Shown: positions 42,219-50,024 of the stretch, piece after piece
Numbering within the stretch: the first letter of the stretch is position 1
Layout: each line of letters opens with the position of its first letter
Source: Saliniplasma sp051745305
Lineage (GTDB): Archaea > Thermoplasmatota > Thermoplasmata > Halarchaeoplasmatales > Halarchaeoplasmataceae
Direction of reading: 5' to 3'
Length of the DNA: 58,800 bases
NCBI GenBank assembly: GCA_051745305.1
Contig: JBNJDY010000004.1
Coordinates: 1-58,800, forward strand
Position numbers and translations under genes: made by a program
Notes under the pieces: generated by a model
Told to the model about the DNA's origin: nothing
What the model saw: the letters and a program-made list of their open reading frames with translations, nothing else
Database searches by the model: none

Positions 42219-44096
42219 ATGTCAGGACATTGGGGAAAATTGTTGAGAATAGATTTAAAAGACGGAAGTGCAAAAACAGAAGAACTATCGGAGGATTTCC
42301 TTAGAAAATTTATCGGTGGTGCTGGCTTTACAGGAAAGATACTTTATGATGAAGTAGGACCTGAAGTTGATCCACTTTCAGAAGAAAACAAATTGATAAT
42401 GGCTCCTGGTCTTCTTGTAGGGCCAAAAGTACCGACAGGTTCCAAGACCACGTTCGGGTTCAAGAGTCCACAGACTGGCGGATACGGAAAGTCATTAGTC
42501 GGAGGAAAGATAGGTGATGAACTAAAGAAATCTGGTTTTGATATCCTGGTAATAGAAGGAAAGGCAGAGGAACCATCGGTATTGATCATCGAAGATGGAG
42601 AAGTCAAGATCGAAAAAGCCGGTGATATCTGGGGTAAAAATACCCATGAAGCAGGCGACATGATAGTAGAAAAGTTCGGGAAGGTGGAAACAGCTGTTAT
42701 CGGTCCAGCTGGCGAGAAACTATCAAAGATATCGATTATAGAATGTAATGAAAGACAGGCAGCACGTGGCGGAATCGGAGCTGTGATGGGTTCTAAGAAT
42801 TTGAAAGGAATAGGTATCAAAGGAACGAAGGATTATCCTATACACGACAAAGAAAAGATGGATGAACTCATCTCTGGATTTAGAAAAGAGACTGTTGAAC
42901 AAGGTAAAACGGATATGGAATACGGTTCGGGAGAAGCACTTCATCCTTTGAACGTTGAGATCGGAGCTTTCCCGGTAAATAATTGGGAAGCTGGATACTT
43001 CAAAGATGCTTATGAAAAACTTGAAGACCCAGAAGCCGGAAGGATCGATATTGATCCCAGAAAATGGACCGAGAAGTACAGAGATGGTAGAAGACCATGT
43101 CCATACTGTACAAAACCATGCAGTCAGTATTTTGTAGCTGAAGACACTCCTTATGGAGATGTGGCAATAGATGGGCCTGAGTATGAGACACAGTACTCAC
43201 TAGGAGGTTGCTGTGGTGTCGATGACGTCGAAGCTGTAGCGAAGGCTAATGAGATATGTGACAAGCTCGGTATAGACACCATATCCGCTGGAGTTACCGT
43301 TGCATGGGCTATGGAGGCCAATGAGAAGGGACTTTTAGATACCGACCTTGACCTGAAATTTGGTAATGCAAAAGCAATGGTAGAAGCCATCGATAGGATG
43401 GGCAAAAAGGAAGGAAAACTCGGGGAACTGCTTTTCCACGGTGTAAAAGAAGGAGCTGAAATGTTGGGTAAAGGCTCTGAGAAATTTGCCATCCATATAA
43501 AAGGCATGGAACCTCCAGGATACGAAGCTAGAGGTATGTTCGGCATGGGTCTCGCTTTGGCTGTTGCGCCGAGAGGTGCTGACCATCTGACTTCCTGCGC
43601 CTACGCATTGGATTACGGAGGTAGTTTCTGGTATTTCAAAGATTATGAAAGAAGAGAGATCCTTTCAAAGGGATTCCCACTTAAGATGATGGAAGACCTG
43701 ATGATGGTTTTTGATATCACCGGAATCTGTAAGTTCTCCAGAGGTATCTACATGGACAAGAACCAGCTCGGTCTTATCAACGCTATAACAGGTTGGAACG
43801 TTACCAACGGAGAATTGTTAGAAGCTGGAGAGAGATCACACAATGTTGCGAAAGCATACAATGTTAGAGAAGGATTCACTAGAGAAGACGATGTATTACC
43901 AGAAAGGATGTACAGAGAAGAGGTACCCTACGGACCGAACAAAGGTGCCAAGATACCAAGAAGGGATTTTGAGAAAGCTCTAGATCGATACTACACCGCT
44001 AGAGGATGGAGTTTAGAAGGTGTTCCAACGAAGGGTAAATTGGAAACTCTAGATCTCCATGATATAGCTGAGGAAGTCGGAGCTACAAAGCAGTAA
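42219..44096 (+). CDS. aor: Tungsten-type aldehyde:ferredoxin oxidoreductase
   Basis: 626 residues, full length for AOR/FOR enzymes. GHWGKLLRIDLKDGS and FIGGAGFTGKILYDE start domain 1; ERQAARGGIGAVMGSKNLKG binds the tungstopterin. The [4Fe-4S] ligands are Cys294, Cys297, Cys301 (CPYCTKPC) and Cys504 (GICKFSR), the same spacing as in Pyrococcus AOR. It oxidises aldehydes to acids with ferredoxin as acceptor. Of three consecutive ATGs, 42219 has the best distance to GGTGAT. Codon choice looks more biased than in neighbours, suggesting strong expression. Confidence 0.95.
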   Translation: MSGHWGKLLRIDLKDGSAKTEELSEDFLRKFIGGAGFTGKILYDEVGPEVDPLSEENKLIMAPGLLVGPKVPTGSKTTFGFKSPQTGGYGKSLVGGKIGDELKKSGFDILVIEGKAEEPSVLIIEDGEVKIEKAGDIWGKNTHEAGDMIVEKFGKVETAVIGPAGEKLSKISIIECNERQAARGGIGAVMGSKNLKGIGIKGTKDYPIHDKEKMDELISGFRKETVEQGKTDMEYGSGEALHPLNVEIGAFPVNNWEAGYFKDAYEKLEDPEAGRIDIDPRKWTEKYRDGRRPCPYCTKPCSQYFVAEDTPYGDVAIDGPEYETQYSLGGCCGVDDVEAVAKANEICDKLGIDTISAGVTVAWAMEANEKGLLDTDLDLKFGNAKAMVEAIDRMGKKEGKLGELLFHGVKEGAEMLGKGSEKFAIHIKGMEPPGYEARGMFGMGLALAVAPRGADHLTSCAYALDYGGSFWYFKDYERREILSKGFPLKMMEDLMMVFDITGICKFSRGIYMDKNQLGLINAITGWNVTNGELLEAGERSHNVAKAYNVREGFTREDDVLPERMYREEVPYGPNKGAKIPRRDFEKALDRYYTARGWSLEGVPTKGKLETLDLHDIAEEVGATKQ

Positions 44097-44112
44097 AACT
44101 GACTTCAAACTC

Positions 44113-44128
44113 CTTTTTATCTTTTTTT
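44113..44128 (+). terminator. T-rich terminator after aor
   Basis: CTTTTTATCTTTTTTT follows the AOR stop by about 16 nt, an archaeal T-tract terminator. Confidence 0.55.
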
Positions 44129-44212
44129 AATTTCAATCTATATTAGTTCATCTTTTAGAAATCTTTCCTAGTACGGTTGGCTATAGCTACTTATGTAAGC
44201 ATAGAGGGTACT

Positions 44213-44401
44213 TCAACTAGTACTCCCACTTACAGATATTATACCCGCAACAATATCTCCAATAAGAGTTGATTTCAGTAAGCCCAACGTACCTAAAGAG
44301 CTAACTGGTCCAAATGCCGATTGAACAGTTGAAGCACCTATGGATGCTCCTATAAAGATATAAGCAGTAAGTACCAAGGTTAAAAACAGTGAGATCATCA
44401 A
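44213..44401 (-). CDS. Small two-helix membrane protein
   Basis: 62 residues, hydrophobic. The first helix is ISLFLTLVLTAYIFIGASIG, then a Gly/Ser-rich turn and a second helix. It ends SVSGSTS. I do not recognise it. The start overlaps the stop of the upstream gene by ATGA, which argues that it is real and co-translated. A membrane anchor or partner for the upstream protein is a plausible role (inference). Confidence 0.55.
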   Translation of the reverse strand: MMISLFLTLVLTAYIFIGASIGASTVQSAFGPVSSLGTLGLLKSTLIGDIVAGIISVSGSTS

Positions 44402-44967
44402 AACTCATCTTTGAGAGAATTTATAATCTTTTTTCTTAAGTCCTCATCAGGTATATTGAAAGTTAGTACATAACCATTCCCGTTTTTATCTTCCAAGTTT
44501 ACCGAAAATTCTTCTGTATCGAAATAAAAAGGATTGAATTTCAGCATAATCCTTTCGTATATCGTCTTCTCCATTTTCCTAATGGATTTTATAGATTTTG
44601 CACCTATCACCTTACCAATATTTTTAGATGCATCTTTAATTCCCTTTCCGGGGTTAGATCCATTAGAAATATCATCTACTGTTTTCTTTATGTTTTCACT
44701 AGCCTCTTCTAGTTCTCTATCAGTACCGTTGAAATCTTTTTCCACCTGTTTTTCATTCATGCAGGCTTTTTCAGCAGTTTTCTCTGCGACTTCTTTCTTT
44801 GTTTCCTTTTCTCTGGGTCTCCATCCGTTGAAATCATCGACTGATTTTTTATCTTTAGAATATTTTTCAATAACTGATTCCAATTTTCTAGAATAGTCAC
44901 AGATATCTTCCCACTCCCCTAATATCTTGACACCCGAGTTTATCTTTTTAACTTTGGGTTTTGTCAT
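44398..44967 (-). CDS. Unknown soluble protein, possibly DUF5828-like
   Basis: 189 residues, charged and helical with a C-terminal beta segment. A N-terminal GEWEDICDYSRKLESVIE stretch, a FNGWRPREKE motif and a Gly/Lys-rich middle are reminiscent of haloarchaeal DUF5828 proteins, but the match is from memory and weak. Function unknown. Its TATA box (TTATAAAT region, 44992-45003) is about 31 nt before the ATG, so it is near-leaderless, and a perfect 17-bp palindrome lies just upstream of the TATA. It is coupled to the small membrane protein gene. Confidence 0.6.
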   Translation of the reverse strand: MTKPKVKKINSGVKILGEWEDICDYSRKLESVIEKYSKDKKSVDDFNGWRPREKETKKEVAEKTAEKACMNEKQVEKDFNGTDRELEEASENIKKTVDDISNGSNPGKGIKDASKNIGKVIGAKSIKSIRKMEKTIYERIMLKFNPFYFDTEEFSVNLEDKNGNGYVLTFNIPDEDLRKKIINSLKDEF

Positions 44968-45020
44968 CTTGAGGGAACAGTTTAAGAGGTGTTATTTATA
45001 AATTATGCATCAATTATGGT

Positions 45021-45037
45021 GTTTCGAGTCTCGAAAC
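45021..45037. promoter_or_regulatory. 17-bp palindrome, probable operator
   Basis: GTTTCGAG-T-CTCGAAAC is a perfect 8-bp inverted repeat with a single central base. It lies about 20 nt upstream of the TATA box of the 44967(-) gene and about 210 nt before the regulator gene at 45249(+). The length and one-base spacer suit a dimeric DNA-binding protein. Confidence 0.5.
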
Positions 45038-45118
45038 GAATTTTGATTTGAAGAAAAGGGATATTAATAAGGTACCCCCTACTTGAAATACACAAGAAGA
45101 TGAGAACATCATAATATA

Positions 45119-45187
45119 ACGATAAATTCCTCCTCACTTTTTCTTTTGATCCGCACTCACGATAAATTCCTCCTCACTTTTTCTTTT
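45119..45187. repeat. Tandem 29-bp repeat (40-bp period), two copies
   Basis: ACGATAAATTCCTCCTCAC followed by TTTTTCTTTT occurs at 45119-45147 and 45159-45187, identical. The spacer is GATCCGCACTC. A third, slightly diverged copy covers the 3' end of pyk (46633-46661). On the plus strand it looks like a terminator with a T-tract, and contains CCTCCT; on the minus strand it is GAGGAGG followed by AATTTATCG. The remainder of 44968-45248 shows only the palindrome and the promoter of the regulator gene. Confidence 0.8.
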
Positions 45188-45218
45188 TAGCGTTTTTTTA
45201 GTATATTTTGAACAATTA

Positions 45219-45227
45219 TTAAATATA
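45219..45227 (+). promoter_or_regulatory. TATA box of response regulator gene
   Basis: TTAAATATA is centred 26 nt before a GTG at 45249, so the mRNA is probably leaderless and that GTG is the start codon. Confidence 0.5.
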
Positions 45228-45248
45228 ATTCTTAAATTATGATTGATT

Positions 45249-46454
45249 GTGCCAAGGAGAATATTGTTTGTTGATGACGACCAAGGTCTTTTAGATCAGG
45301 CCAAGTATGTCCTCGAAAAAGAAAATGAGGATTTCGAAGTCATTCCAGCCCAGTCTGCTGATGAAGCTTTAGAACGCTTGAATAAAAACGGTTTAGACAT
45401 AGTAGTTTCAGACTATAAAATGCCGGGCATGGATGGACTAGAATTACTTAAGAAATTGAGGGAAAAAGGAAACGATATACCTTTTATTATATTTACGGGA
45501 AAAGGCCGTGAAAAGATTGCGATGAGAGCACTTAACTTAGGTGCGGATAGATATTTCAGGAAAGGAGGCGACCCGATATCACAGTATGAGGTTCTAACCA
45601 AGGCTATCGAACAAGAAATCCATAGAAAAGCTACCGAAAGAAGCCATGAGGACTTAAAGAAGGAACTAAAAAATGTCGAAAAAAAATACGAAACTATTTT
45701 TGAAAATATTCGCTATCCTTTATTAGTTATAGATGAAACAGGGGAAATTCAGTTAGCGAACGAAGGTTTTCAGAAACTATCGAACTATTCTAAAGAAGAT
45801 TTAATAGGAAAAAAGGATTGGTTTCAATTTGTGAGTGAAGAAGACGTTAGCAGAGTCAAGAAAATGCATGACCTCAGGAATATAGATGAGAAATTGAGTC
45901 AAAAAGGTTACAAATTTGATTTTTTGGGTAAATATGGAAACACAAAGCCGTTATATGCTGCTTTAACCAAAATTCCTAATAATTCAGAAACCATGATTTC
46001 TCTTTTTGATATATCAGACTTCGATAATGTAGTCAACGAGTTGATTGAAATTGAGCAGGTAATGATAGATCAAGATTTTGAAGAGATAAAAGAACATGTA
46101 CAGTCTATATCGAAGGAACTTTTTGATCAAGAGAGTTTAAGAGATTCAATAAAAAATTGGTGTTTAGAAGAGATATTATTATTACTGATTCAAATTAAAC
46201 AAGGTGCTACGGGTAAAGAGTTAATGTCAATGTTGAATGACACTTTTATCATAGACCTGAGTTCTAGTATTGTTTATCCTAAACTCCATGACCTTGAAGA
46301 AAATGGAATTTTAACCGTTCAGGAACATATTAGGACTAAAGAGTACAAAATTAAAGATCGAGAAGAAGCCAAAAATAAAATTGTAAAAAAGCTCACACAA
46401 TTGTATGGCATCTATACGATTCTTAGATTACTTGATTTTCATGATAGAGGATGA
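45249..46454 (+). CDS. REC-PAS response regulator with C-terminal winged-helix domain
   Basis: 401 residues from the GTG at 45249 (an in-frame TTG two codons upstream is the alternative). Residues 1-120 are a receiver domain with acidic pocket FVDDD, phosphoacceptor Asp55 (VVSDYKMPGMDG) and switch FTGKG/YFRKGGD. A linker coiled coil leads to a PAS domain (about 145-260, ENIRYPLLVIDETGEIQLAN). Residues ~300-380 look like a PadR-type wHTH (GKELMSMLND...SIVYPKLHDLEENGILTVQE). An archaeal regulator whose output is probably DNA binding is rare, since most archaeal REC-PAS proteins lack it. No kinase lies nearby. Confidence 0.8.
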   Translation: MPRRILFVDDDQGLLDQAKYVLEKENEDFEVIPAQSADEALERLNKNGLDIVVSDYKMPGMDGLELLKKLREKGNDIPFIIFTGKGREKIAMRALNLGADRYFRKGGDPISQYEVLTKAIEQEIHRKATERSHEDLKKELKNVEKKYETIFENIRYPLLVIDETGEIQLANEGFQKLSNYSKEDLIGKKDWFQFVSEEDVSRVKKMHDLRNIDEKLSQKGYKFDFLGKYGNTKPLYAALTKIPNNSETMISLFDISDFDNVVNELIEIEQVMIDQDFEEIKEHVQSISKELFDQESLRDSIKNWCLEEILLLLIQIKQGATGKELMSMLNDTFIIDLSSSIVYPKLHDLEENGILTVQEHIRTKEYKIKDREEAKNKIVKKLTQLYGIYTILRLLDFHDRG

Positions 46455-46589
46455 TCATATAATCTATTTTCAACATAGTTCTACTATATAAATATCAATA
46501 ATGTACATGTTTGTCTATTGGGTTGGAAAAGGTTTAATAGGTAGAAGATAGAATATGTTAACCGAGAAATGAGGGTTCGATAAGCAAGG

Positions 46590-46610
46590 TTATTGATTAA
46601 AGATCAATAA
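46590..46610. terminator. Inverted repeat downstream of pyk
   Basis: TTATTGAT-TAAAG-ATCAATAA, an 8-bp stem with a 5-nt loop 21 nt after the pyk stop. It may be a terminator or processing hairpin for pyk. On the plus strand it would lie within a possible ~100-nt transcript that starts after GGTTTAATAG (46531-46540). Confidence 0.35.
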
Positions 46611-46630
46611 ATTAACAGTAGTTTCACTAA

Positions 46631-48082
46631 TCACGATAATTTCCTCCTCTTTTTTTCTTTTTTAATAAGTGCTTGTTTTTCTTCTAGTATACTTTTTACC
46701 GTTCGTATTTCCATCATATTTGTTACTCCCGATATAGGAGCGGGTATACCTGCTGTCAAAATCAGTAGATCCTCATCAGAGACCATATTTTTGCTATCCA
46801 ATATTTCTACTGAGTTACATATCATTTCATCTACATGCTCTGGGAAGTCCATATAGAATGCCTTTATGCCCCACACCAATTTTAATTGTCTTCTTACCTT
46901 CTCAGAATTTGTAAAAACGATGATATCTGTATCGGGTCTGAGTTTTGCTATCTTTTTCCCGGTATATCCTGAAGAGGTATGCGCAACGATATACTTTGCA
47001 TCCGTGTCCCTTGAGGCCTGCCAAACGTTCTTTGAGATAATATCTGCAATATCACTACTTTTTTGACTTACCGTATGATGTACCCTACCCTTTAGGTAGT
47101 TCTCCATCTTTTCTATGATCTCGGACATAAATTGAATAGATTTAACCGGGTACTGACCAACTGCTGTCTCTTCGGATAACATTACTGCATCAGTTCCGTC
47201 CATGACGGCGTTAGCGACATCAGATACTTCTGCACGAGTGGCCCTAGGACTTTCAGTCATAGATTTCAACATCTGAGTAGCGGTTATAACAGGTTTTTCC
47301 ATGATGTTACATTTTTCTATGATCTTTTTCTGCAGCATCGGGACGTCGGATGCTGGTACTTCGACTCCCAAATCCCCTCTTGCGATCATTATCCCGTCAG
47401 CCTCTTTCAAAATAGACTCTAGATTTTCAACCGCTTTCATGTGTTCAATTTTAGCGATTATTTCCATCTTCGAGTTTTCTTTATATAGGATCTTTCTAAT
47501 CCTTTTTACATCTTCAGCACTTTTGACGAAGGAAGCTGAGACAAAGTCGAAGTTGTTTTTCATTCCAAAATTTATATCTTTCTTATCTTTTTCAGTAGGC
47601 GTTTCTAATCCAACTTCTTTACCTGGGATATTCACCGATTTTTTTGAAAGCACAGGTCCTCCATGGATCACCGTCCCATTTATTTCATCATCCACTGAAT
47701 CTACTCGAATTTCAATCTGTCCATCATCGATAAGGATGGTATCCCCGTCTTCAACATAATTAACGATTTGGGGATAGTCAACCGGTAACGTTCTTTCATC
47801 TCCTGTGATATTTTCGGTAACAAGTTTAACCATTTCACCACTATGTAACGTAGTTCCCTCATCAATATTTTTTAACCTGATCTCAGGACCTTGGGTATCC
47901 ACCATTATACCGACTTCGTCGGATAATGACCGAATCTTTTGGAATATCTTTTTGTGTTCGTTATGAGTGCCATGGGAAAAATTTTGACGGGCTATATCCA
48001 TACCATTATCTATCATCTTTTTTAAAGTGTCTTTAGAGTTAGATGCCGGACCTATAGTTGCCACTATCTTTGTTTTTCTCAT
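46631..48082 (-). CDS. pyk: Pyruvate kinase
   Basis: 483 residues. RKTKIVATIGPAS, ARQNFSHGTHNEH, MVDTQGPEIR, the catalytic-lysine IIAKIEHMKAVENL, GIMIARGDLGVEVPASDVPMLQKKII and MTESPRATRAEVSDVANAVMDGTDAVMLSEETA (in parts) give a complete active site. It makes pyruvate and ATP from phosphoenolpyruvate, linking glycolysis to the ferredoxin-dependent oxidoreductases. The last ten residues are basic (KKEKKRRKLS) and their codons are a copy of the repeat seen near 45150, so the tail may be a late addition. Confidence 0.95.
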   Translation of the reverse strand: MRKTKIVATIGPASNSKDTLKKMIDNGMDIARQNFSHGTHNEHKKIFQKIRSLSDEVGIMVDTQGPEIRLKNIDEGTTLHSGEMVKLVTENITGDERTLPVDYPQIVNYVEDGDTILIDDGQIEIRVDSVDDEINGTVIHGGPVLSKKSVNIPGKEVGLETPTEKDKKDINFGMKNNFDFVSASFVKSAEDVKRIRKILYKENSKMEIIAKIEHMKAVENLESILKEADGIMIARGDLGVEVPASDVPMLQKKIIEKCNIMEKPVITATQMLKSMTESPRATRAEVSDVANAVMDGTDAVMLSEETAVGQYPVKSIQFMSEIIEKMENYLKGRVHHTVSQKSSDIADIISKNVWQASRDTDAKYIVAHTSSGYTGKKIAKLRPDTDIIVFTNSEKVRRQLKLVWGIKAFYMDFPEHVDEMICNSVEILDSKNMVSDEDLLILTAGIPAPISGVTNMMEIRTVKSILEEKQALIKKEKKRRKLS

Positions 48083-48180
48083 ACTATTCCTGTTATGAGA
48101 AATTGATAGATGGGTAATTAAATATTGTCTTAGGATTGAATTGATATAGCATCAGCGTTGACCCCCACTTCCCCATAAAC

Positions 48181-48188
48181 TTTATATA
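48181..48188 (+). promoter_or_regulatory. TATA box of heat-shock cluster
   Basis: TTTATATA, a consensus archaeal TATA box about 70 nt before the Hsp20 ATG, placing the start site near 48210 with a 40-45 nt leader. Confidence 0.65.
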
Positions 48189-48220
48189 GAACCTCTGTCT
48201 AATTAATAAATGCAAATATT

Positions 48221-48235
48221 ACAACATGAAGTTGT
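48221..48235. promoter_or_regulatory. Inverted repeat in Hsp20 leader
   Basis: ACAAC-ATGAA-GTTGT lies just downstream of the expected start site and 10 nt before the AGGTGA ribosome binding site. It could be an operator for the ArsR-type regulator encoded next door, or a short RNA hairpin controlling translation. Confidence 0.4.
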
Positions 48236-48253
48236 TAAATAGAGGTGAAGAAA

Positions 48254-48781
48254 ATGGGAGAAGATAAGGAGATCAAAGAAAGAGAAGATGAAGAAAAGGG
48301 GTTAGCCGAACGTCAATCCGAATGGTTCTACAGGCCGTTGGAAGAGATGGACCGGATGTTTGAAGACATCGATAAAACCTTCAAGAGATTCTTTGGTCAA
48401 CCCTTGATGAGAAGGGGAAGAGATAGATTCATGCCGTCCTTCGAAACTGGTTTCAGATCACCGGCCTTGGATATACGAGACCTTGGTGATCAATACTCTA
48501 TCCAGGCGGAGATACCGGGACTCGACAAAGACGACATAGAATTGGAGATCACTGAAGATAAGTTAACGATCAAAGCGGAGAAGGAACAAGAGAAGAAGGA
48601 AGAAGGTGAAGATTACGTAAGGAGAGAAAGAGGTTATAGGTCGTTCTACAGAGAATTACCTCTTTCTGATGAAGTGATCTCGGAGGAAACTAAAGCATCC
48701 TATAAGAAGGGTGTACTAGATATCCGCATACCGAAGAAAGAGAAAGAGAAGAAAGAGGGAATAAAGGTCGACATCGAATAA
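48254..48781 (+). CDS. hsp20: Small heat shock protein, Hsp20/alpha-crystallin
   Basis: 175 residues. A charged N-terminus with DRMFEDIDKTFKRFFGQPL precedes the alpha-crystallin domain (ALDIRDLGDQYSIQAEIPGLDKDDIELEI at about 80-108) and the closing A-x-x-x-n-GVLDIRIPK motif. It holds unfolding proteins for refolding by the DnaK system encoded downstream. AGGTGA lies 5 nt before the ATG at 48254; an in-frame GTG at 48245 is part of that site and is rejected. Codon use looks optimised. Confidence 0.92.
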   Translation: MGEDKEIKEREDEEKGLAERQSEWFYRPLEEMDRMFEDIDKTFKRFFGQPLMRRGRDRFMPSFETGFRSPALDIRDLGDQYSIQAEIPGLDKDDIELEITEDKLTIKAEKEQEKKEEGEDYVRRERGYRSFYRELPLSDEVISEETKASYKKGVLDIRIPKKEKEKKEGIKVDIE

Positions 48782-48819
48782 ACCTAATCCCTTTTTCAAA
48801 ACCCTTTATTTGATTTATT

Positions 48820-49470
48820 ATGAGCCCGAAAGAAGAATTTGATAAGATCATACGCATCCTCCAAAATCCTACAAGGAGAAAGATACTTGAAAGACTGTCA
48901 AGGGAGGAACACTATCCTTTACAGATATCTGAGACACTGAATACTAGCCAACAGGCGATCTCCAAACATCTTAAGACTATGGAAAAAGCGGGGCTAGTGG
49001 TTTCAAAAGTTGGAAAAAGTAACCGTGGAGGACCACCCACTAAAACATACATGGTCAATAGAGAATTCTCGTTGAGGATCGATTTAGGTCCAACTCTATT
49101 TCGGACTGAAGTCGATGATTTAAAGTTCGAAAAGATCGAAGGTTATGAAAATATCGAAAAGAATATAGATTTAGATCAGAAAGAGGGGTTTTTGAAAAGA
49201 AAAAGAGAAATTATAAAAGAAATAGAATGCGAAATCGAAGACCTAAAGAAGAGGCGTCAGTATCTCTTAAAATTAAAAGAAATGGCACTTTCTAAGGGAT
49301 ATGAATATATATATGATAATTTTGACGATTACAAGGAACGATTCGTATTATATTATATACTGGATACGGGTCATAGAGACCCTAAAAAATTAGCTAAGGA
49401 TTTCGAAATTAGAGAAGATAAGATGAAAGAAATTATAGATAATTTGAAAGAAAAAACCGAGTTATGGTGA
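48820..49470 (+). CDS. ArsR-type winged-helix regulator of the heat-shock cluster
   Basis: 216 residues. The N-terminal wHTH (ILQNPTRRKILERLSREEHYPLQISETLNTSQQAISKHLKTMEKAGLV, in parts) is followed by a wing containing RGGPPTKTYM, a long coiled coil (about 120-160) and a C-terminal helical segment that resembles a second HTH (KKLAKDFEIREDKMKEIIDNL). No metal-site cysteines are present. Sitting between two Hsp20 genes, it may be a heat-shock repressor comparable in role to Pyrococcus Phr, but it is not clearly an orthologue. Confidence 0.78.
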   Translation: MSPKEEFDKIIRILQNPTRRKILERLSREEHYPLQISETLNTSQQAISKHLKTMEKAGLVVSKVGKSNRGGPPTKTYMVNREFSLRIDLGPTLFRTEVDDLKFEKIEGYENIEKNIDLDQKEGFLKRKREIIKEIECEIEDLKKRRQYLLKLKEMALSKGYEYIYDNFDDYKERFVLYYILDTGHRDPKKLAKDFEIREDKMKEIIDNLKEKTELW

Positions 49471-49475
49471 TAGAT

Positions 49476-50015
49476 ATGAATTATGAAGATGATGAAGAAG
49501 ATAAGAAAAAGAGAAGAGACCCGTTCAGAGACATATTTGGAATCCAAAATATAGATAAAGAATTTGAAAGAATGCAGAAATTGATGGATGAAATGATAAG
49601 CAGGGGATTTAACAGGCAAGATAAAGATCCATTCGTTTATGGATTTTCAGTAAGAACGGGCCCTAATGGTAAACCGAAGATCCAAGAATTCGGTAATGCA
49701 AAAGATTACTTCTTACATAAACAGGATGAGTCCCAAAAATCAGAATGGACACCGTTAACCGATGTACAGGAAGTCGATGATGAAGTAATGGTTACCATCG
49801 ATATACCTGGTGTAGAAAAGGAAGACATAGACATCGAAGTAAAAGACAGTAAGATGATTTTGAACGTAGATAGTAAGCGGAAATACAAGACTACTATCGA
49901 TCTACCTTGTATGGTAGATGTGAACGATTCTGAAGCTAGTTACAATAACGGAGTCCTTGAAGTGAAGTTGAAGAAGAAACAGGAACCTCATGGTAAATCT
50001 ATAGAGATAAATTAG
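49476..50015 (+). CDS. Divergent Hsp20-like protein (GvpH-like)
   Basis: 179 residues. A charged N-terminus (DDEEDKKKRRDPFRDIFG) and a middle segment YGFSVRTGPNGKPKIQEFGN precede a shortened alpha-crystallin domain (PLTDVQEVDDEVMVTIDIPGVEKEDIDI) and C-terminal NNGVLEVKLKKK. These features match the archaeal GvpH-type Hsp20 subgroup. GGTGAT from the end of the regulator gene precedes the ATG at 49476; the in-frame ATG at 49464 overlaps that site. Confidence 0.85.
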   Translation: MNYEDDEEDKKKRRDPFRDIFGIQNIDKEFERMQKLMDEMISRGFNRQDKDPFVYGFSVRTGPNGKPKIQEFGNAKDYFLHKQDESQKSEWTPLTDVQEVDDEVMVTIDIPGVEKEDIDIEVKDSKMILNVDSKRKYKTTIDLPCMVDVNDSEASYNNGVLEVKLKKKQEPHGKSIEIN

Positions 50016-50024
50016 TGTGGTAAT

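Noticed and set aside
42344..42820. 158-codon open frame antisense to AOR
   Set aside because: Ser/Pro/Ile-rich translation typical of a shadow of a strongly coding gene; AOR domain evidence is decisive on the other strand.
44099..44212. tRNA-like hairpins after aor
   Set aside because: No acceptor stem or T-loop motif could be assembled; the region looks like a terminator.
45014..45113. Short minus-strand ORF starting ATGATG after a GAGGAGG site
   Set aside because: About 32 codons of unconvincing composition running through the palindrome; the GAGGAGG belongs to the repeat.
45119..45187. CRISPR-like direct repeat
   Set aside because: Only two copies, an 11-bp spacer, a T-rich repeat and no cas genes nearby.
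47301..47759. 152-codon open frame antisense to pyk
   Set aside because: Shadow frame; low-complexity Phe/Ser/Ile composition with no motif or start signal.
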